Part shown: in pieces, positions 23,958 through 36,377 of the stretch
How positions within the stretch are numbered: position 1 is the stretch's first letter
Layout: each line of letters starts with the position of its first letter
Origin: Rutidosis leptorrhynchoides
Lineage: Eukaryota > Streptophyta > Magnoliopsida > Asterales > Asteraceae
DNA length: 64,000 nt
Direction of reading: 5' to 3'
Assembly (NCBI RefSeq): GCF_046630445.1
Contig: NC_092336.1
Coordinates: forward strand, 505,005,001-505,069,000
The notes under the pieces: model-generated
Databases searched by the model: none
What the model was told of the DNA's origin: nothing
What the model saw: the letters and a program-made list of their open reading frames with translations, nothing else
Program-made: the position numbers and the translations under genes

Positions 23958-24082
23958 TGTCGCGGCGCGACAAAGGAGGCCGCGGCGCGGCATTTAACTG
24001 GAATCCAGATCAGAAGCTTGACAAAAAATGATCCCAGACCTAGACAAATGTCGCGGCGCGACATTTAAGGCCGCGGCGCGGC
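23958..24082 (+). repeat. Four GC-rich near-palindromes in LTR B
   Basis: TGTCGCGGCGCGACA (23958-23972) and GCCGCGGCGCGGC (23979-23991) recur as a pair at 24048-24064 and 24070-24082. Within each pair the centres are about 20 bp apart. They stand out sharply from the AT-rich surroundings. Confidence 0.9.
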
Positions 24083-25278
24083 AATGTGGGCGAACTGGTT
24101 CCTGTTTTCGCAATATTTAGGTAAAGTGAGGGGCATTTTGGTCTTTTTGCGTTTGAGCCAGATTTGAGGTTTAACCTCATCCATTCATTTCATTTCCTAA
24201 TTTCATTTTCCTTTTCATTTCATTTTCCTCTTAAAAACTCAAACACCCATTTGATTTCAAACGGATTTTTGGAAAGGAAGAAATGGGATTTGATCTTTGG
24301 CGTAGTTGACAATTTTGTTCTCCTCGTTCTTAGCTACACGGCGATACTAGTGGTAAGCTCTAACTCCGAATTTCTTTCGTGTGTTCATCATTCAATTTTG
24401 GGGCTTTTGATTGTATGATTCATAGATAGAACCCATTTAGTTGTTAATTGAAGGTTAACACCAAGATGCGGGTTTTGGGTTGGTTAATGATTTAACCATG
24501 TTTAAGACTTGTAAATGGTGTACAATCACTAGCATTAGTGATTATTGGTGTTTTGGAGACTTTTAGGGTTTTCGTGGTTGACTAATTTTGACTAGAGTCA
24601 AAATTAGGGCTTGTTGAGGATTATGACCCGAATGTCGATTCGATGCGGTTTGTAAACTTAAAATGGATTAAGTTGAAGTATAAAACTGAGTTAAACATGT
24701 TTTGATGTCAAAACTTGTAAATGGTGAGATTTTGACCTTATGGGTCAAAATTAGGGTTTATGGGCGATTTTGAGAACGATAAATGTTTAACACTTGTGTT
24801 CGGGTTTAATTGGCATATTAGGACAATTATCACTTGTGTTAGTGATTATTGGGTAGTTTGGGCGCGGTTTGTCCTTGGAAGTGCATTTGGGTTGAATTTG
24901 CACTAAGTGTCAAATTGGGTTGGTTTGTGGATCCAATCTAAGTGTGTTGTTGAATTTGTGATAATGGAATAGGTACTTTCCATTGACGAGTTGCGGATTA
25001 CTTGGAAGCATTCTTCAAGGCGACAAGGTGAGTGTTAATATCCTATGTGCATATGTATGTGTAGGATGGGTGCGGGTCGGGTGAAGTGATTCTCGGCTAT
25101 AGAGCTCACTTCACATGTAGGTGGATCTGATGGACTTGTGTATGGGTCCAATTGGCACGGTTGTGCATTTTGGTTGACCACCTTTGGCGAAGTACACACT
25201 TTGGGTGTACGTTATCACACGTGGTTGTGAGTGGAATAAGTATACATGTATGTATATAATGTATTTATTTGTAGGAAC

Positions 25279-25624
25279 GGATATGTGCTGTCCAAGTTAG
25301 TGATATATGTCGTTGTACACTAACGGCCTTTATGAACGAATGTATGTTGTCCGAGTTAGCGATATATGCGTTGTATGCTAACGGTTTATTGTATGGATAT
25401 GTGTTGTCCAAGTTAGTGATATATGCGTTGTACACTAATGGTTTTATGAATGGATATATGTTGTCCAATTTAGTGTTATATGTGTTGTACAGTAATGATT
25501 TATGAATGGATATGTGTTGTCCAATTTAGTGTTATATGTGTTGTACACTAATGATTTTATAAACGGATATGTGTTGTCCAAGGGTTAGTGATATATGTGT
25601 TGTACACTAACGGTTGTTATGAAC
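25279..25624 (+). repeat. Six 57-bp tandem repeats in 3' LTR of B
   Basis: Same array as 19197-19541, with a few base differences between the two LTRs. Confidence 0.9.
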
Positions 25625-26298
25625 ACCGATGGGAAATTCGAGTACTATTCCTTTGTACGATTGGTTAACCTTAGGCAGTTTTACGCTCTGTTATATATAT
25701 ATTAATGTATTGTTGTGATGTAGCTAACCCTCCGGGCGTAGATTATTGGCGTTGTTCACATCGTCGTTGGTGACTTACTTTATGGTTGTTGTTACTAGCT
25801 TGTTGCTTAGTGATTATACGGTATGCTTAGCTTAGCTTGCCTTTATGCTTGGATGCTCCGGTATGCGGTATTTAATTATTTGTGTGGCGTATCCATTTTA
25901 TGCATATATATATGTATGTAGTGTATTCTCACTCACTAAGCGTTAGCTTACCATCTCGTTGTTTATATTTTTATAGATTTGCATGGAGGCGGTGGCTCGG
26001 GTAAACGTGGGAACTAGTGGACTCGCGTAGTTTGCTTTAGAAGATGTGCTTTTGGATTTATTAGGATTGGGTAGCGTATCCCCAATCACCATGCTCGGTT
26101 TTGTGGAAACTAAATTAGTCGAGTCGTGTATGCCCGTTTGGATAATTAACTCACGTATTAAATGTTTTAAGGTTATTAAACCTTCTATTGTATTAAAGAT
26201 GTTTATGGAAACACAATTGGGACCTAAAGTGTTATTTAAAGCGTATTAAAAGGGAAAAAAGTTTATGGGCCGGTTTTAATACGGGTTGGGTCGTTTCA

Positions 26299-26832
26299 TC
26301 CGAAGGATTTCCTGGAATGATAGGGGATATTCTTATATGCATCTTATTAATGTTGGTTACTAGGTGTTCAATCCATATAAATGATTTTTGTCTCTATGCA
26401 TGGGACGTTTGTTTATGAGAAATGGAAATATGAAACCTTGTGGTCTATTAAAATTATGAAATGATTATTTATGATAAACTAATGAACTCACCAACTTTTT
26501 GGTTGACACTTGAAAGCATGTTTATTCTCAGGTATGAAAGAAATCTTCCGCTGTGCATTTGCTCATATTAGAGATATTACTTGGAGTCATTCATGACATA
26601 TTTCAAAAGACGTTGCATTCGAGTCATCGAGTTCATCAAGATTATTACCAAGTCAATTATAGTTGGATATATTATGAAATGGTATGCATACCGTCAACTG
26701 TCGATGAAATGAAAGTTTGTCTTTTAAAAACGAATGCAATGTTTGTAAAATGTATCATATAGAGGCCAGGTACCTCGCAATGTAATCATATGTTATTGTA
26801 TTCGTTCTTATGGATTAGGATAGGTCTTTACA
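26299..26832 (+). mobile_element. LTR F, 3' end only
   Basis: The last about 530 bp of an LTR closely related to LTR S (compare 32378-32923). It resumes where element B interrupts it and ends GGATAGGTCTTTACA. It includes the conserved acceptor TTCTCAG (26531) and the TCTTCCGCTGTGC block. No primer binding site follows, so it is a 3' LTR or solo LTR. It sits against MULE sequence at 26833. Confidence 0.78.
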
Positions 26833-28560
26833 TGAGTGACTTTAACTTCTCACTAGATAAGGATCATGAGTTCATGGGTAATGCTAGTCAAGCTGTTACT
26901 GAATTTGAGCCACTTAATAATTCCATTACTATTGTGGAAGATTTGGATAATGATGATTTTGATAGTGATTATGAGGGTGTAGATGCTGATAAAAAAATTA
27001 GAAAGAAAAAGATCAATGAAGCAAAACTGGTTTTGAAAGATAATGAAGAAGTTGGGAATACTTATTTTTATGTTGGTCAAGAGTTTGGTTCTAGAGAGGA
27101 AGTAAAAGAATTAGTGAGAATGCATGCAGTTGAAACTAGAAGGCAACTTGTTTTTATTAAAAATGAGAAACTAAGATTACAGGTTGGATGTCAAGGTGAA
27201 TGTGATGAAGAAAAGGTACTTGAGAAGGCTAAAAGGTTGTTGACAAGGGCAAAAAGGTGAAAGATAAGGGTAAGAAACCAGTACATGGTGAAGCTAAAAA
27301 GAAGACATGGAGGAAAGTAAATGTGTGTGTGATTGGAATCTTTATGTTTCTAAAACTCCTAACATGGAGACATGGACAGCTAAAACATTTAAACCAATTC
27401 ATGTGTACCATCAGTCAAGGAACATCAAACATTGTACTTATGAATTTCTTACATCAAAATTGGTTAACCAGATTCCAACAAATCCTAAAATCCCAACTGC
27501 TGCAATCAAATCACAGTATGAGTAAGAATATCATATGGATATTTCTAAATATAAGGCTTATAGGGCTCTACAAGCTGCTAAAAAGGTTGTGCAGGGTGAT
27601 TATGCAAAACAGTATGATTATTTAAGAGATTATTTGGAAGAACTTAGTAGAAGTAACCCTGGTACTACTGTGAGATTGTTAACTGAGCCATGTGATGATG
27701 ATGTTGATAAAAGGAAATTTATGAGATGTTATGTGTGCCTGGGACCATTGAAAGAAGGCTTTAGAACTTTATCCAGAGATTTGCTAGGTTTAGATGGGGC
27801 ATTCATGAAAGAACCAGCAACAGGCCAAATCTTAAGTGATGTGGGTGTTGATTCTAACAATGGTATTTATTCATTAGCATATGCTATACTTGAGGGTGAA
27901 AACTATAACTCTTGGAGTTGGTTTTTAGAATGTCTGAGGGATGATTTGGATTTAACATCAATGTCAAACTTCACTTTCATAAGTGATAGACAAAAGGTAT
28001 TAATTTAATTGTTTTTTTTTTGTATTAAATATATTTAACTTTACAATAACTTAATTAATGCTTTTTATAGGGACTTATCCATGCTGTTGAGAGAATATTC
28101 CCATGTGTAGAGCACGGATTTTGTTTGAGACATTTACATGAAAATATGAAAACTAAGAATTTTAGAGGATTAGCTTACAAGCAACACCTTTGGAATATGA
28201 GAGCTAATGACCCAAAAGTTCCTAGACCAGAGTTGTGGGTAAACCAAGTACATCATAGAAAAAGATGGTTTGACACTTACCAACATGCTATTATTCCATT
28301 GAATGGAAGGGATATGTGGCCAAAGTCAAATGTGACAATACCAATCCTCCCACCTAAAAAGATTGCTACTGCAGGGAGGCCAAAGAAGAGTAGAAGAAAG
28401 GGATTGCTTGAAAATGATAATATAGTGGAAGGTGGTAAGTTATAAAAGAAGGGTCAGGTTATAAAATGTGGAATATGTAAGGGTATAGGCCATAATAGGA
28501 GGGGTTGCCCAACACGGGGTGGTGCAGAAGCTGGTCAAACAAGTGGTTCCAAGAGGAAAT
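26833..28560 (+). pseudogene. Mutator-like (MULE) transposase, broken
   Basis: Remains of a MuDR-family DDE transposase. Recognisable parts, in order: an acidic leader; the MuDR N-terminal region at about 27058-27200 (YFYVGQEFGSREEVKELV, then R.L.F.KNEK); CDWNLYVSK near 27325; the catalytic core start LLGLDGAFMK with the first Asp near 27790; ISDRQKG with the second Asp near 27980; FCLRHLHENM at about 28113; a proline-rich GRPKKSRRK tail; and a C-terminal zinc knuckle CGICKGIGHNRRGC at about 28466-28507. A 74-nt intron (27997-28070, GT...ATAG) splits ISDRQK/G. Lesions: 5' end cut by LTR F, at least two frame changes between 27230 and 27320, an in-frame TAA at 27523, a stop at 28443 before the knuckle, and loss of the segment between the CRH region and the tail. 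It cannot encode an active enzyme. Confidence 0.9.
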
Positions 28561-28973
28561 CCATGGAAATTTGACCTAATTTGATCTTTTTTTTCATTTT
28601 TTGATGTATTTGTCTTTGAAGCAATTTTTATCGAATTTATGCATTTGGTTAATGTAATGATACAAAGTTGGTTTATGTAAGACTGTTTTTAAGTTAGTTT
28701 ATTTAAGTTTGTTATTTAATTGACCTTATGTAACTATATTTTAGTACTACATGTAAGACTGTTATGTAAGACTGTTAATTGACCAGAATTGACTTATTTT
28801 ACTACTTTGGCCAGAATTGACCCTGCAGTTAAATCGTTTCTGTGTAAATTGATTTTTAGCATATTAGACTTAATTTACTAGTTTCACTTTAGTTTGATAG
28901 TTTTACCAGTTGTTCTATCATTTATGTGTAAATTGACCAAATTTGACTGCAATTGACCTACTAGTATACCAGT
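28561..28973 (+). other. 3' flank of MULE transposase, AT-rich
   Basis: No gene. It carries repeated short motifs of the type AATTGACC/CAGAATTGAC, which continue after LTR S (32924-33120), showing that S split a formerly continuous sequence. Confidence 0.6.
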
Positions 28974-29135
28974 TGTAGTGACCCGGCAATTTCTGACCAA
29001 ATTTAAACTTAATTCTTATATGATTCCGACACGATAAGCAAAATCTGTAATGTTGAGTCTCGAAAGTTTTGAAATCTATATTCATGTAATCAAGTACCCA
29101 TTGACCATGTCCGACGATTCACGAACATTTATTCG

Positions 29136-29252
<117 letters not shown>

Positions 29253-29487
29253 GAAGTTCTATACATAAATGATGTTATATATCAACAAATGTTAGAGACT
29301 TAATATATTATAATTAGTAATATGATATAATTAATAAACTGTATTAGTATTGTTAATATCATAATCAGTAAAGTTAATTAATAATATTATTAGTACCATT
29401 AATAATAAAAACTATTTTATTTGTCAATATTAAAATCGGTATTAGACATGTTGTTATTATCTATAGATAATATATAAATATAGAAAT

Positions 29488-29546
<59 letters not shown>

Positions 29547-30860
29547 CGATATGTTATTATTCGTATTATTATTAATAATATTATTGTTATATCTTGTATT
29601 GTAATTAATATTATTAACATTAGTAATAATATTATTATTACTATTATATCAGTATTATTATTAATTATAATATTAAGAGTATGATTAATAAAATTATTAT
29701 TATCATTATTATTGGTTGATATCAAGTTCATTGAAATTATCATCATTATATCATCATATTAAGATTATTATATGTATTTTGATAATAAGTATTATTACCA
29801 TTATTATTTTTATTCTTATTCTTATTTTGATATTATAATTAATATTAGTTCTATTATCATTATTCTTATGAATAATATTAAGAGTATTATCCTAAAATAA
29901 AAATTTCATTTATATTTGTACATATCAAATATAGCAGTTAAATAATTATGCAATTTGGTTAAATCACAATCAACTATACTGAATTTTTGTTTCTTATCTA
30001 AAGTTGCTAATTATCTTCAACAAAATCGTACAAACCAGATTCGATCAATATAGAGTATGTCCAAAATCAGTTTGCCATCTTTTTCAAACTTTTTAATATT
30101 TTTCTATATTTATGTACTAACTAATTCTACCTGTCGACTTCTTAAATTCCATAAAATTCAAGCAGTTCATGGATCATAAAGATACAACACTTCCACATTT
30201 ATATTACTTTACAATTACAGACACAATGAGAATTTTAATTGAAATTAAAACAGAGTTTCTTATTTATTTATTTTTTTTCTTCTATTTCAGTCGATACCTC
30301 TGTTCCATTTTTAATATTGTCAAAATTCGAAATTTAAGTGCTTTTTAAAATCTATGAATTCAGTCATGTTAGGAATCTTATATTCCAACTATCTGCAATC
30401 TTTCAACTTCCAATTTTTCTCAATGATCCCTAATTGGCGAGTCAAAGTTTAAAATTTAAAAGTCAACTTATTTGTTCATCCAAAAATTCGAACTTGTTTT
30501 GCAGTTTTCTTTTAAATTGACGATTGTTAAAGTTTGTAGGAGTGATTTGAAACTCAATTTGTGTTATAAACTTTGGCTAATACGTACTCCAAGTTGAAAA
30601 TCAAAATTTTTTTTTCTTTTTTTTTTATACCGTAACACAGCAGCAATGTTTTTAATTTATTTTTTTATGATTTTCGTTTTAAATTAATACAAACTTTGAT
30701 ATTTATTAGTTTAAGATTAGTTTGGAGTGTTTAAAAATTGATTTGTATATGGTTGTTATCCCCTGGTCGTTCGATTAGTAGGAAGAAGAAGGAAGAAAAG
30801 GAAATATAAGTAATGAGGGTTAAATAAAATTAGAAACTGATAATAATAAGAAAGACAGTA

Positions 30861-30930
30861 ATGGAGCAATGGTTAAATGAGTGTTCGGGTTGTGAAGGGT
30901 CACGGGTTCGAGCCCTCCCAGGGCCACTAT
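30861..30930 (+). other. tRNA-like Pol III-box segment in LTR S
   Basis: An A-box-like TGGAGCAATGGTTA (30862) and a good B box GGTTCGAGCCC (30905-30915), the latter within a GGG...CCC T-arm-like hairpin. It is followed by a T-run and (TTA)n at 30978-31058. Confidence 0.55.
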
Positions 30931-30973
30931 ATTGTTTTTAGGCCGAATTTTTTTATGAGGTAGTCTTTCTTTC

Positions 30974-30977
<4 letters not shown>

Positions 30978-31058
<81 letters not shown>
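30978..31058 (+). repeat. (TTA)n microsatellite in LTR S
   Basis: About 27 uninterrupted TTA/ATT units. The poly-Ile frame on the minus strand here is an artefact. Confidence 0.95.
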
Positions 31059-31059
<1 letters not shown>

Positions 31060-31918
31060 TACTAGTAATAACATTTAAGATTGTAATTATAATGATCAAT
31101 ATTGTTACAAAATAAGTATTAGATATTTGTTATTATTATTATCACGATTATAATTACAATTAAAATTATTATTATTATTGTTATTATTTACTAATAATAA
31201 TATCATTATCTTTACTAGTATTATCACATAATATTACTATTATTATCATTATTAATAATATTATCAGGTTATTAGTAATATAAGTATTACTATTATTATT
31301 ATTATGATTAGGATTACGAATTAATGCCATAGGAACTTTAGCCATTAGTTTAGAAATTAAACACAAAGATTTTGATTATTATGACTATGAATATAAAGAT
31401 ATTAATTGTATTATTAAGATTATTAGAATCATTGATATCTTTGTTAATATAGTACAATATAATATAAAAATCATTATTTAAAATCATTATTTCTTCTATT
31501 AACCTTATTAATGTATCACCTTTATCACTATATATATAGTATCACTATTGTTTCTAATATTAGTATTGTCATAATTATTAGTAATATCATAATTAGTACT
31601 ATGGTTATCATTACTTTTATTATTACTAAGTATCATTATTATTATTAAAATAACTATCAGCTATATGAAACTATATGTAATACATATAACATAACCAAAC
31701 TTAATATTTTTATACACGAAAAGAAAATATGAGACATATATATATAGTTAATATAAAAATGATATAATTAACAACTTATAAATACAACCTTATTCGAATA
31801 CGATTATATGTATTAATGAATATACAAATGATTTAGGTTCGTGAATCCGAGGCCAACCCTATACTTGTTCAATGTCGTTCTATGTATTTTTACTACAAAA
31901 TACATTAGGTGAGTTCAT

Positions 31919-32165
31919 TTGAATCCCTTTTACTCTTTACCTTTTTGGGACTGAGAATGCATGCAAATGCTTTATTAACTGTTTTACAATAATTATATGC
32001 GTGAGTTTCATTTGCTCCCTTTTAATCTTTACGTTTTTGGGCTGAGAATACATGCAAATGCTTTATTAACTGTTTTACAATATTTATATGCGTGAGTTTC
32101 ATTTGCCTTTTTACCCTTTATATTTTTGGGCTGAGAATACATGCGCTGCTTTTTTAACTGTTTTA
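31919..32165 (+). repeat. Triplicated donor-site unit in LTR S
   Basis: Three tandem units of about 75-90 bp, each starting GTGAGTT(T)CATTTG (31919, 32003 and 32092) and containing TTTTTGGG.CTGAGAAT.CATGC. Other LTRs of the group have a single unit. Each start matches a splice-donor consensus. Confidence 0.85.
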
Positions 32166-32923
32166 CGAAATAGACACGAGTAAATGAAACTACATTCTAT
32201 GGTTGGATTATTAAACCGAATATGCCCCTTTTTATTAAGTCTGGTAATCTAAGAATTAGGGAACAGACACCCTAATTGACGCGAATCCTAAAGATAGATC
32301 TATCGGGCCCAATAAGCCCCATCCAAAGTACCGGATGCTTTAGTACTTTGAAATTTATATCATGTCCGAAGGAGGATCCCGAAATGATGGAGATATTCTT
32401 ATATGCATATTATGAATGTCGGTTACCAGGTGTTCAATCCATATGAATGATATATTTGTCTCTATGCATGGGACGTTTATTTATGAGAAGTGGAAATATG
32501 AAAATCTTGTGGTATATTAAAATGTTGAAAATGATTATTTATGTTAAACTAATGAACTCACCAACCTTTTGGTTGACACTTGAAAGCATGTTTATTCTCA
32601 GGTATGAAAGAAATCTTCCGCTGTGCATTTACTCATCTTAGAGATATTACTTGGAGTCATTCATGACATATTTTAAAAGATGTTGCATTCGAGTCGTTGC
32701 GTTCATCAAGATTATTATTAAGTCTATTATAGTTAGATATATTATGAAATGGTATGCCTGCCGTCAACTTCCGATGTAATGAAAGATTGTCTTTTCAAAA
32801 ACGAATGTAATGTTCGTAAAATGTATCATATAGAGGTCAAGTACCTTGCGATGTAATCAACTGTTGTGAATCGTTTATAATCGATATGGACGTTGTTCGG
32901 ATGGATTAGGACGGGTCTCTACA

Positions 32924-33386
32924 CCAGTTGCTTTATTTGTTTGATATTGTGTCAAGTTTACAATAATTGACCTACTTTTTTACCATTAACAATTGTATGT
33001 TTGTTAGTATCAATTCTGTGTCAAACAACCATATGTGACCAATTTCTGTGTTGACCAGTTAGTATCAATTCTGCATTCAATAAAGCATGACCATATTGAC
33101 CAGTTAGTATCAATTCTGTGTCGTTGTTTCTGTGTTTCTATTAACAATAAACTGCAATTGAACAGGTAGTAGCAACCTGTTTTTGTTTTAGACAAATGAA
33201 CTACAAGGAAACAATTTTCATTGATCAATAATATATTACCAATACAATTGAGATACAAAAAAAGCAATGTTTCATTGATCAAATACTACATTAACATACC
33301 ACAATTCGATTAAAAGGAAACATTTTCAAGACTCAAAAGACAACATTTAGAATACATCTTCTTGAACCAAATACCACATTCTCTAG
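32924..33386. other. MULE-related flank after solo LTR S
   Basis: Continues the sequence interrupted by S. It contains two copies of a GACCAGTTAGTATCAATTCTG segment (33053-33075 and 33099-33119). No gene; the minus-strand frame at 33010-33282 is not convincing. It is the 3' region of the GRF gene. Confidence 0.55.
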
Positions 33387-33777
33387 CTAATTAGCATAAA
33401 CATACATTGCAAAAAAAACCCAACTAAACAATAACAACAGCTTCAACTTAAAAGTCTGATTCTCTGCAGCTTTAGCCTTTTCATCACTAGCAGCTTTTGC
33501 ATTCAATAAACCTCGAATAATATTAGCAGCACGTTCTTCCATGGGAGGATTATACCAGCGAAAAAAACCGCATGACGAATCCTAAAAACATAACAATAAT
33601 GTAAAGTACGATTAGAAACAACACAATTGTAATCCAATTCTTAAAATTGCTATCAATTACCTTAATAGGGCATGTCAAAAAACGTCGACCTGGATTAAGA
33701 GTAGTCCCTGATGTACGGATGACCGCGCTACAACCACACCAACATAGTACCATTGTTGATTTGAATTTGGAAATCAA
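33387..33777 (-). CDS. GRF-type zinc-finger protein with C-terminal hydrophobic segment, two exons
   Basis: A compact gene of 103 residues. Exon 1 is 33777-33661 (39 codons), the intron 33660-33582 (79 nt, GTAATTG...TTTTTAG, phase 0) and exon 2 33581-33387. Residues about 10-60 form a GRF zinc finger: CWCG, a TSGTTLNPGRRF core, C of FLTCP, then CGFFRW across the splice junction. A short helix PPMEERAANIIRGLL follows, and the protein ends in a hydrophobic stretch LKLLLLFSWVFF that could span a membrane. GRF fingers bind single-stranded nucleic acid in better-known proteins; the function of this small plant class is unknown to me. Both exons are intact and the splice sites are canonical. It faces the MULE transposase from the other side, so it may be a MULE passenger gene or a host gene beside a MULE. 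A reading frame that ignores the intron gives a false 75-residue product. Confidence 0.85.
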
Positions 33778-34283
33778 CAGAATAACTGGATAAAAATTAG
33801 GGTTTCAGATTTGGGGACGAGGTTGTAGCTACAGCTTATTTATATAACCTAAAAATAAAACACGTGCATCGCATGTGATGTAATAAACTGAATGCCTATC
33901 ATTTTTGTGACAAAAATACCCTCACATGGGAGTCACATGACCAGTTTTAACGATCAAAAAGTACCTGGGTTAGTAGCTATGGCCATTCGTGCTTAGTATA
34001 CAAAGTTTAGGGCCATCTACGCTCGTTTTTTAGTTAAAGGTTTAGCTTGCTTTATGATACAAAGTTAATGGACCATCCATGCAATTTTGTCATAATAAAT
34101 TGATACGGAGTACAATAGTTTGAGAGTGATGGTGGTCAAGTTTTTTAAAGAAAAGACCAGCAAAAAGTTACCTGGACTCCGGATTTTTGGGCTTTTTAAA
34201 ATAAGGCCTAATCCAAATCCAATATGTTATTTATATATTATTATCAATTATTAATTATTAATTTTTAATTAATTATTAATTAA
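33778..34283. other. Upstream region of the GRF gene, possible MULE end
   Basis: AT-rich. On the minus strand, upstream of the ATG, TATAAATAAG at about 33838-33847 is a plausible TATA box, about 60-70 bp from the start codon. Phrases GGGCCATCTACGC (34011) and GGACCATCCATGC (34070) form an imperfect direct repeat that may belong to a MULE terminus; I could not find the matching inverted end. Confidence 0.4.
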
Positions 34284-35013
34284 CCCTTATATACTAAAAG
34301 AGATGGGGAATTATGTAGTTTTGGTTATATGTGATTGTAGTTTTGGGTTTGTGTTCGCATTACAAACGGTCATTCAACTTAGGCTATATTTACACAACGA
34401 CCCATCAAGATTACACTTTCTCGGAGGTTAAAAGTGTATATATATAGTTTTATTATAATAAAAGAAACTAACTCCACCCGAATTTATAACGGGCCCTATC
34501 TTCTCGCTCGGTGCGAGTTAAATTTTTCCGAGACCACTGTTCAATTCGGAAAAATCTTACGAACCCAACGGGACTAACTATATGCGAAATGGAAAATTTT
34601 TAAAAAGACGCTAAACACGACGACAACCTGTATCTTCCCGCTCGCCACAAGTTAAATTTTTCCGGCGGCAGCGTCAAACTCAAAACAATTTTATGAACAA
34701 AACGAAACTAACTACGTTCGAAACGGACACTTTTTAAAAAAAAACGCTAAACACAACGACAGCCCGTATCTTTCTGCTCGTCGCGAGTTAAATTTTTCCA
34801 ACAACACCGTTACACTCGAAAAAATTTATTGAACAAAACAAAACTAACTACGTTCGAAATGGATACTTTTTAAAAAATGATTAACACAACGATCTCTAAA
34901 ACGGCGCTTAACACATGGACCGTGTTCCCCTATGTAAATACACAACGCTACGTTCAATATGAATACGCAGCTCGAAAGCCCCCGCCGCAACGTGCGGGCC
35001 GGTCCGGACTATT
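34284..35013 (+). mobile_element. Helitron-type non-autonomous unit 1
   Basis: Begins near TTATATACTAAAAGAGATGGGG and ends GGTCCGGACTAT after a GC-rich hairpin (GCCCCCGCC...GTGCGGGCC). The terminal CTAT departs from the usual CTRR. Unit 2 is homologous along its full length. There is no coding capacity. Confidence 0.55.
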
Positions 35014-35015
35014 AA

Positions 35016-35744
35016 CCCTTATATACTAAAGGAGATGGGGAATTATGTAGTTTTAGTTATATGTGATTGTAGTTTTGAGTTTGTGTTCACATTACAAACG
35101 GTCCCTCAACTTCGGCCTATATTTACATAACGACCCCTCAAGTTTACACTTTCTCAGGGGTTAAATATGTAAATATATAATTTTATTAAAATAAAATAAA
35201 CTAATTCCACCCGAATTTATAACGGGCTCTATCTTCTCGCTCGGTGCGAGTTAAATTTTTCCGAGACCACTGTTCAATTCGGCAAAATCTTACGAACCCA
35301 ACGGGACTAACTATATGCGAAACGGACAATTTTTAAAAAGACGCTAAACACAACGACAACCTGTATCTTCCCGCTCGCCACGAGTTAAATTTTTCCGGCG
35401 ACAGCGTCAAACTCGGAACAATTTTATGAACAAAACGAAACTAACCACGTTCGAAACGGGCACTTTTTAAAAAAATGCTAAACACAACGACAGCCCGTAT
35501 CTTTCTGCTCGCCGCGAGTTAAATTTTTTCGACAACACCGTTACACTCGAAAAAATTTATTGAACAAAACAAAACTAACTACGTTCGAAACGGATACTTT
35601 TTAAAAAATGCTTAACACAACGACATCTAAAACGTCGTTTAACACATTGACCGTGTTCCCCTCTGTAAATACACAACGCTACGTTAAATATTAATACGCA
35701 GCCGAAAAGCCCCCGTCGCAACGCGCGGGCCGATCCGGACTAGT
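35016..35744 (+). mobile_element. Helitron-type non-autonomous unit 2
   Basis: A head-to-tail relative of unit 1. The 3' end is the textbook form: hairpin GCCCCCG...CGCGGGC, about ten bases, then GGACTAGT. The unit contains repeated motifs CGCGAGTTAAATTTTT and CGAAACGGA. Confidence 0.65.
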
Positions 35745-35748
35745 TTAA

Positions 35749-36289
35749 TACTATATATACTAAAAGAGGTGGGGAGACATGTCCTCCCCCTTATTTTTTT
35801 TGTCGTTTCAAACATCCCTTTCACACTACGAATTTTCACTTTACCCCCTCTCAACTATCTTGGCCTGTTAAATTTTTTAGGGGTTAAAAGCATGACTTTA
35901 ATATTTAATTACTCTATATATTTAAATGGCATAGACCAAATGAATAGTAACCTTCATAAATTTCACAAATTCACCTCAAACTTTTTATATCTTCACAATT
36001 CAACCCCGCCCTTTATAATACTTAACTTTATACCTTTAACAAACTTACCACACAGTTTTCATTTTATAATTTAACCATTAAACTTCTTATTTATTATAAA
36101 TCGACCACCTTCATAAATTTCAGAAATTCACCTCAAACTTTTTATATTTTCACAATTCAACTCCGCCCTTTATAATACTTAACTTTATAGCATTTACAAA
36201 CTTACCACAAAGTTTTCATATTTTATAATTTAACCATTAAACTTCTCATTCATTATAAATCGACCACGCAATTTTTACTAACTAATAAT

Positions 36290-36377
<88 letters not shown>

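Larger units (their letters stand above)
8126..26298 (+). mobile_element. Element B: gag-only LTR retrotransposon, interrupted by C
   Basis: B comprises 5' LTR pieces (8126-8226, 18774-20217), a primer binding site, gag, a non-coding repeat-rich interior, a polypurine tract and a complete 3' LTR. The first about 934 bp of the 5' LTR lie left of the window, beyond the E1 insertion. No protease, reverse transcriptase, RNase H or integrase motif is visible between gag and the 3' LTR (2.2 kb). This matches the gag-only class called TR-GAG. The 3' flank 26299-26303 (tccga) should be one half of its target duplication. Confidence 0.8.
23827..26298 (+). repeat. 3' LTR of element B
   Basis: A complete 2472-bp LTR from TGTAACACCCCG to GGGTCGTTTCA. 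It contains four GC-rich near-palindromes (23958-24082), a candidate intron from AAG/GTGAGT at 25028 to TTTATAG at 25976 (949 nt), and six 57-bp repeats (25279-25624). The short frames at 25265-25468 and 26046-26249 mirror those in the 5' LTR and are not genes. Confidence 0.92.
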
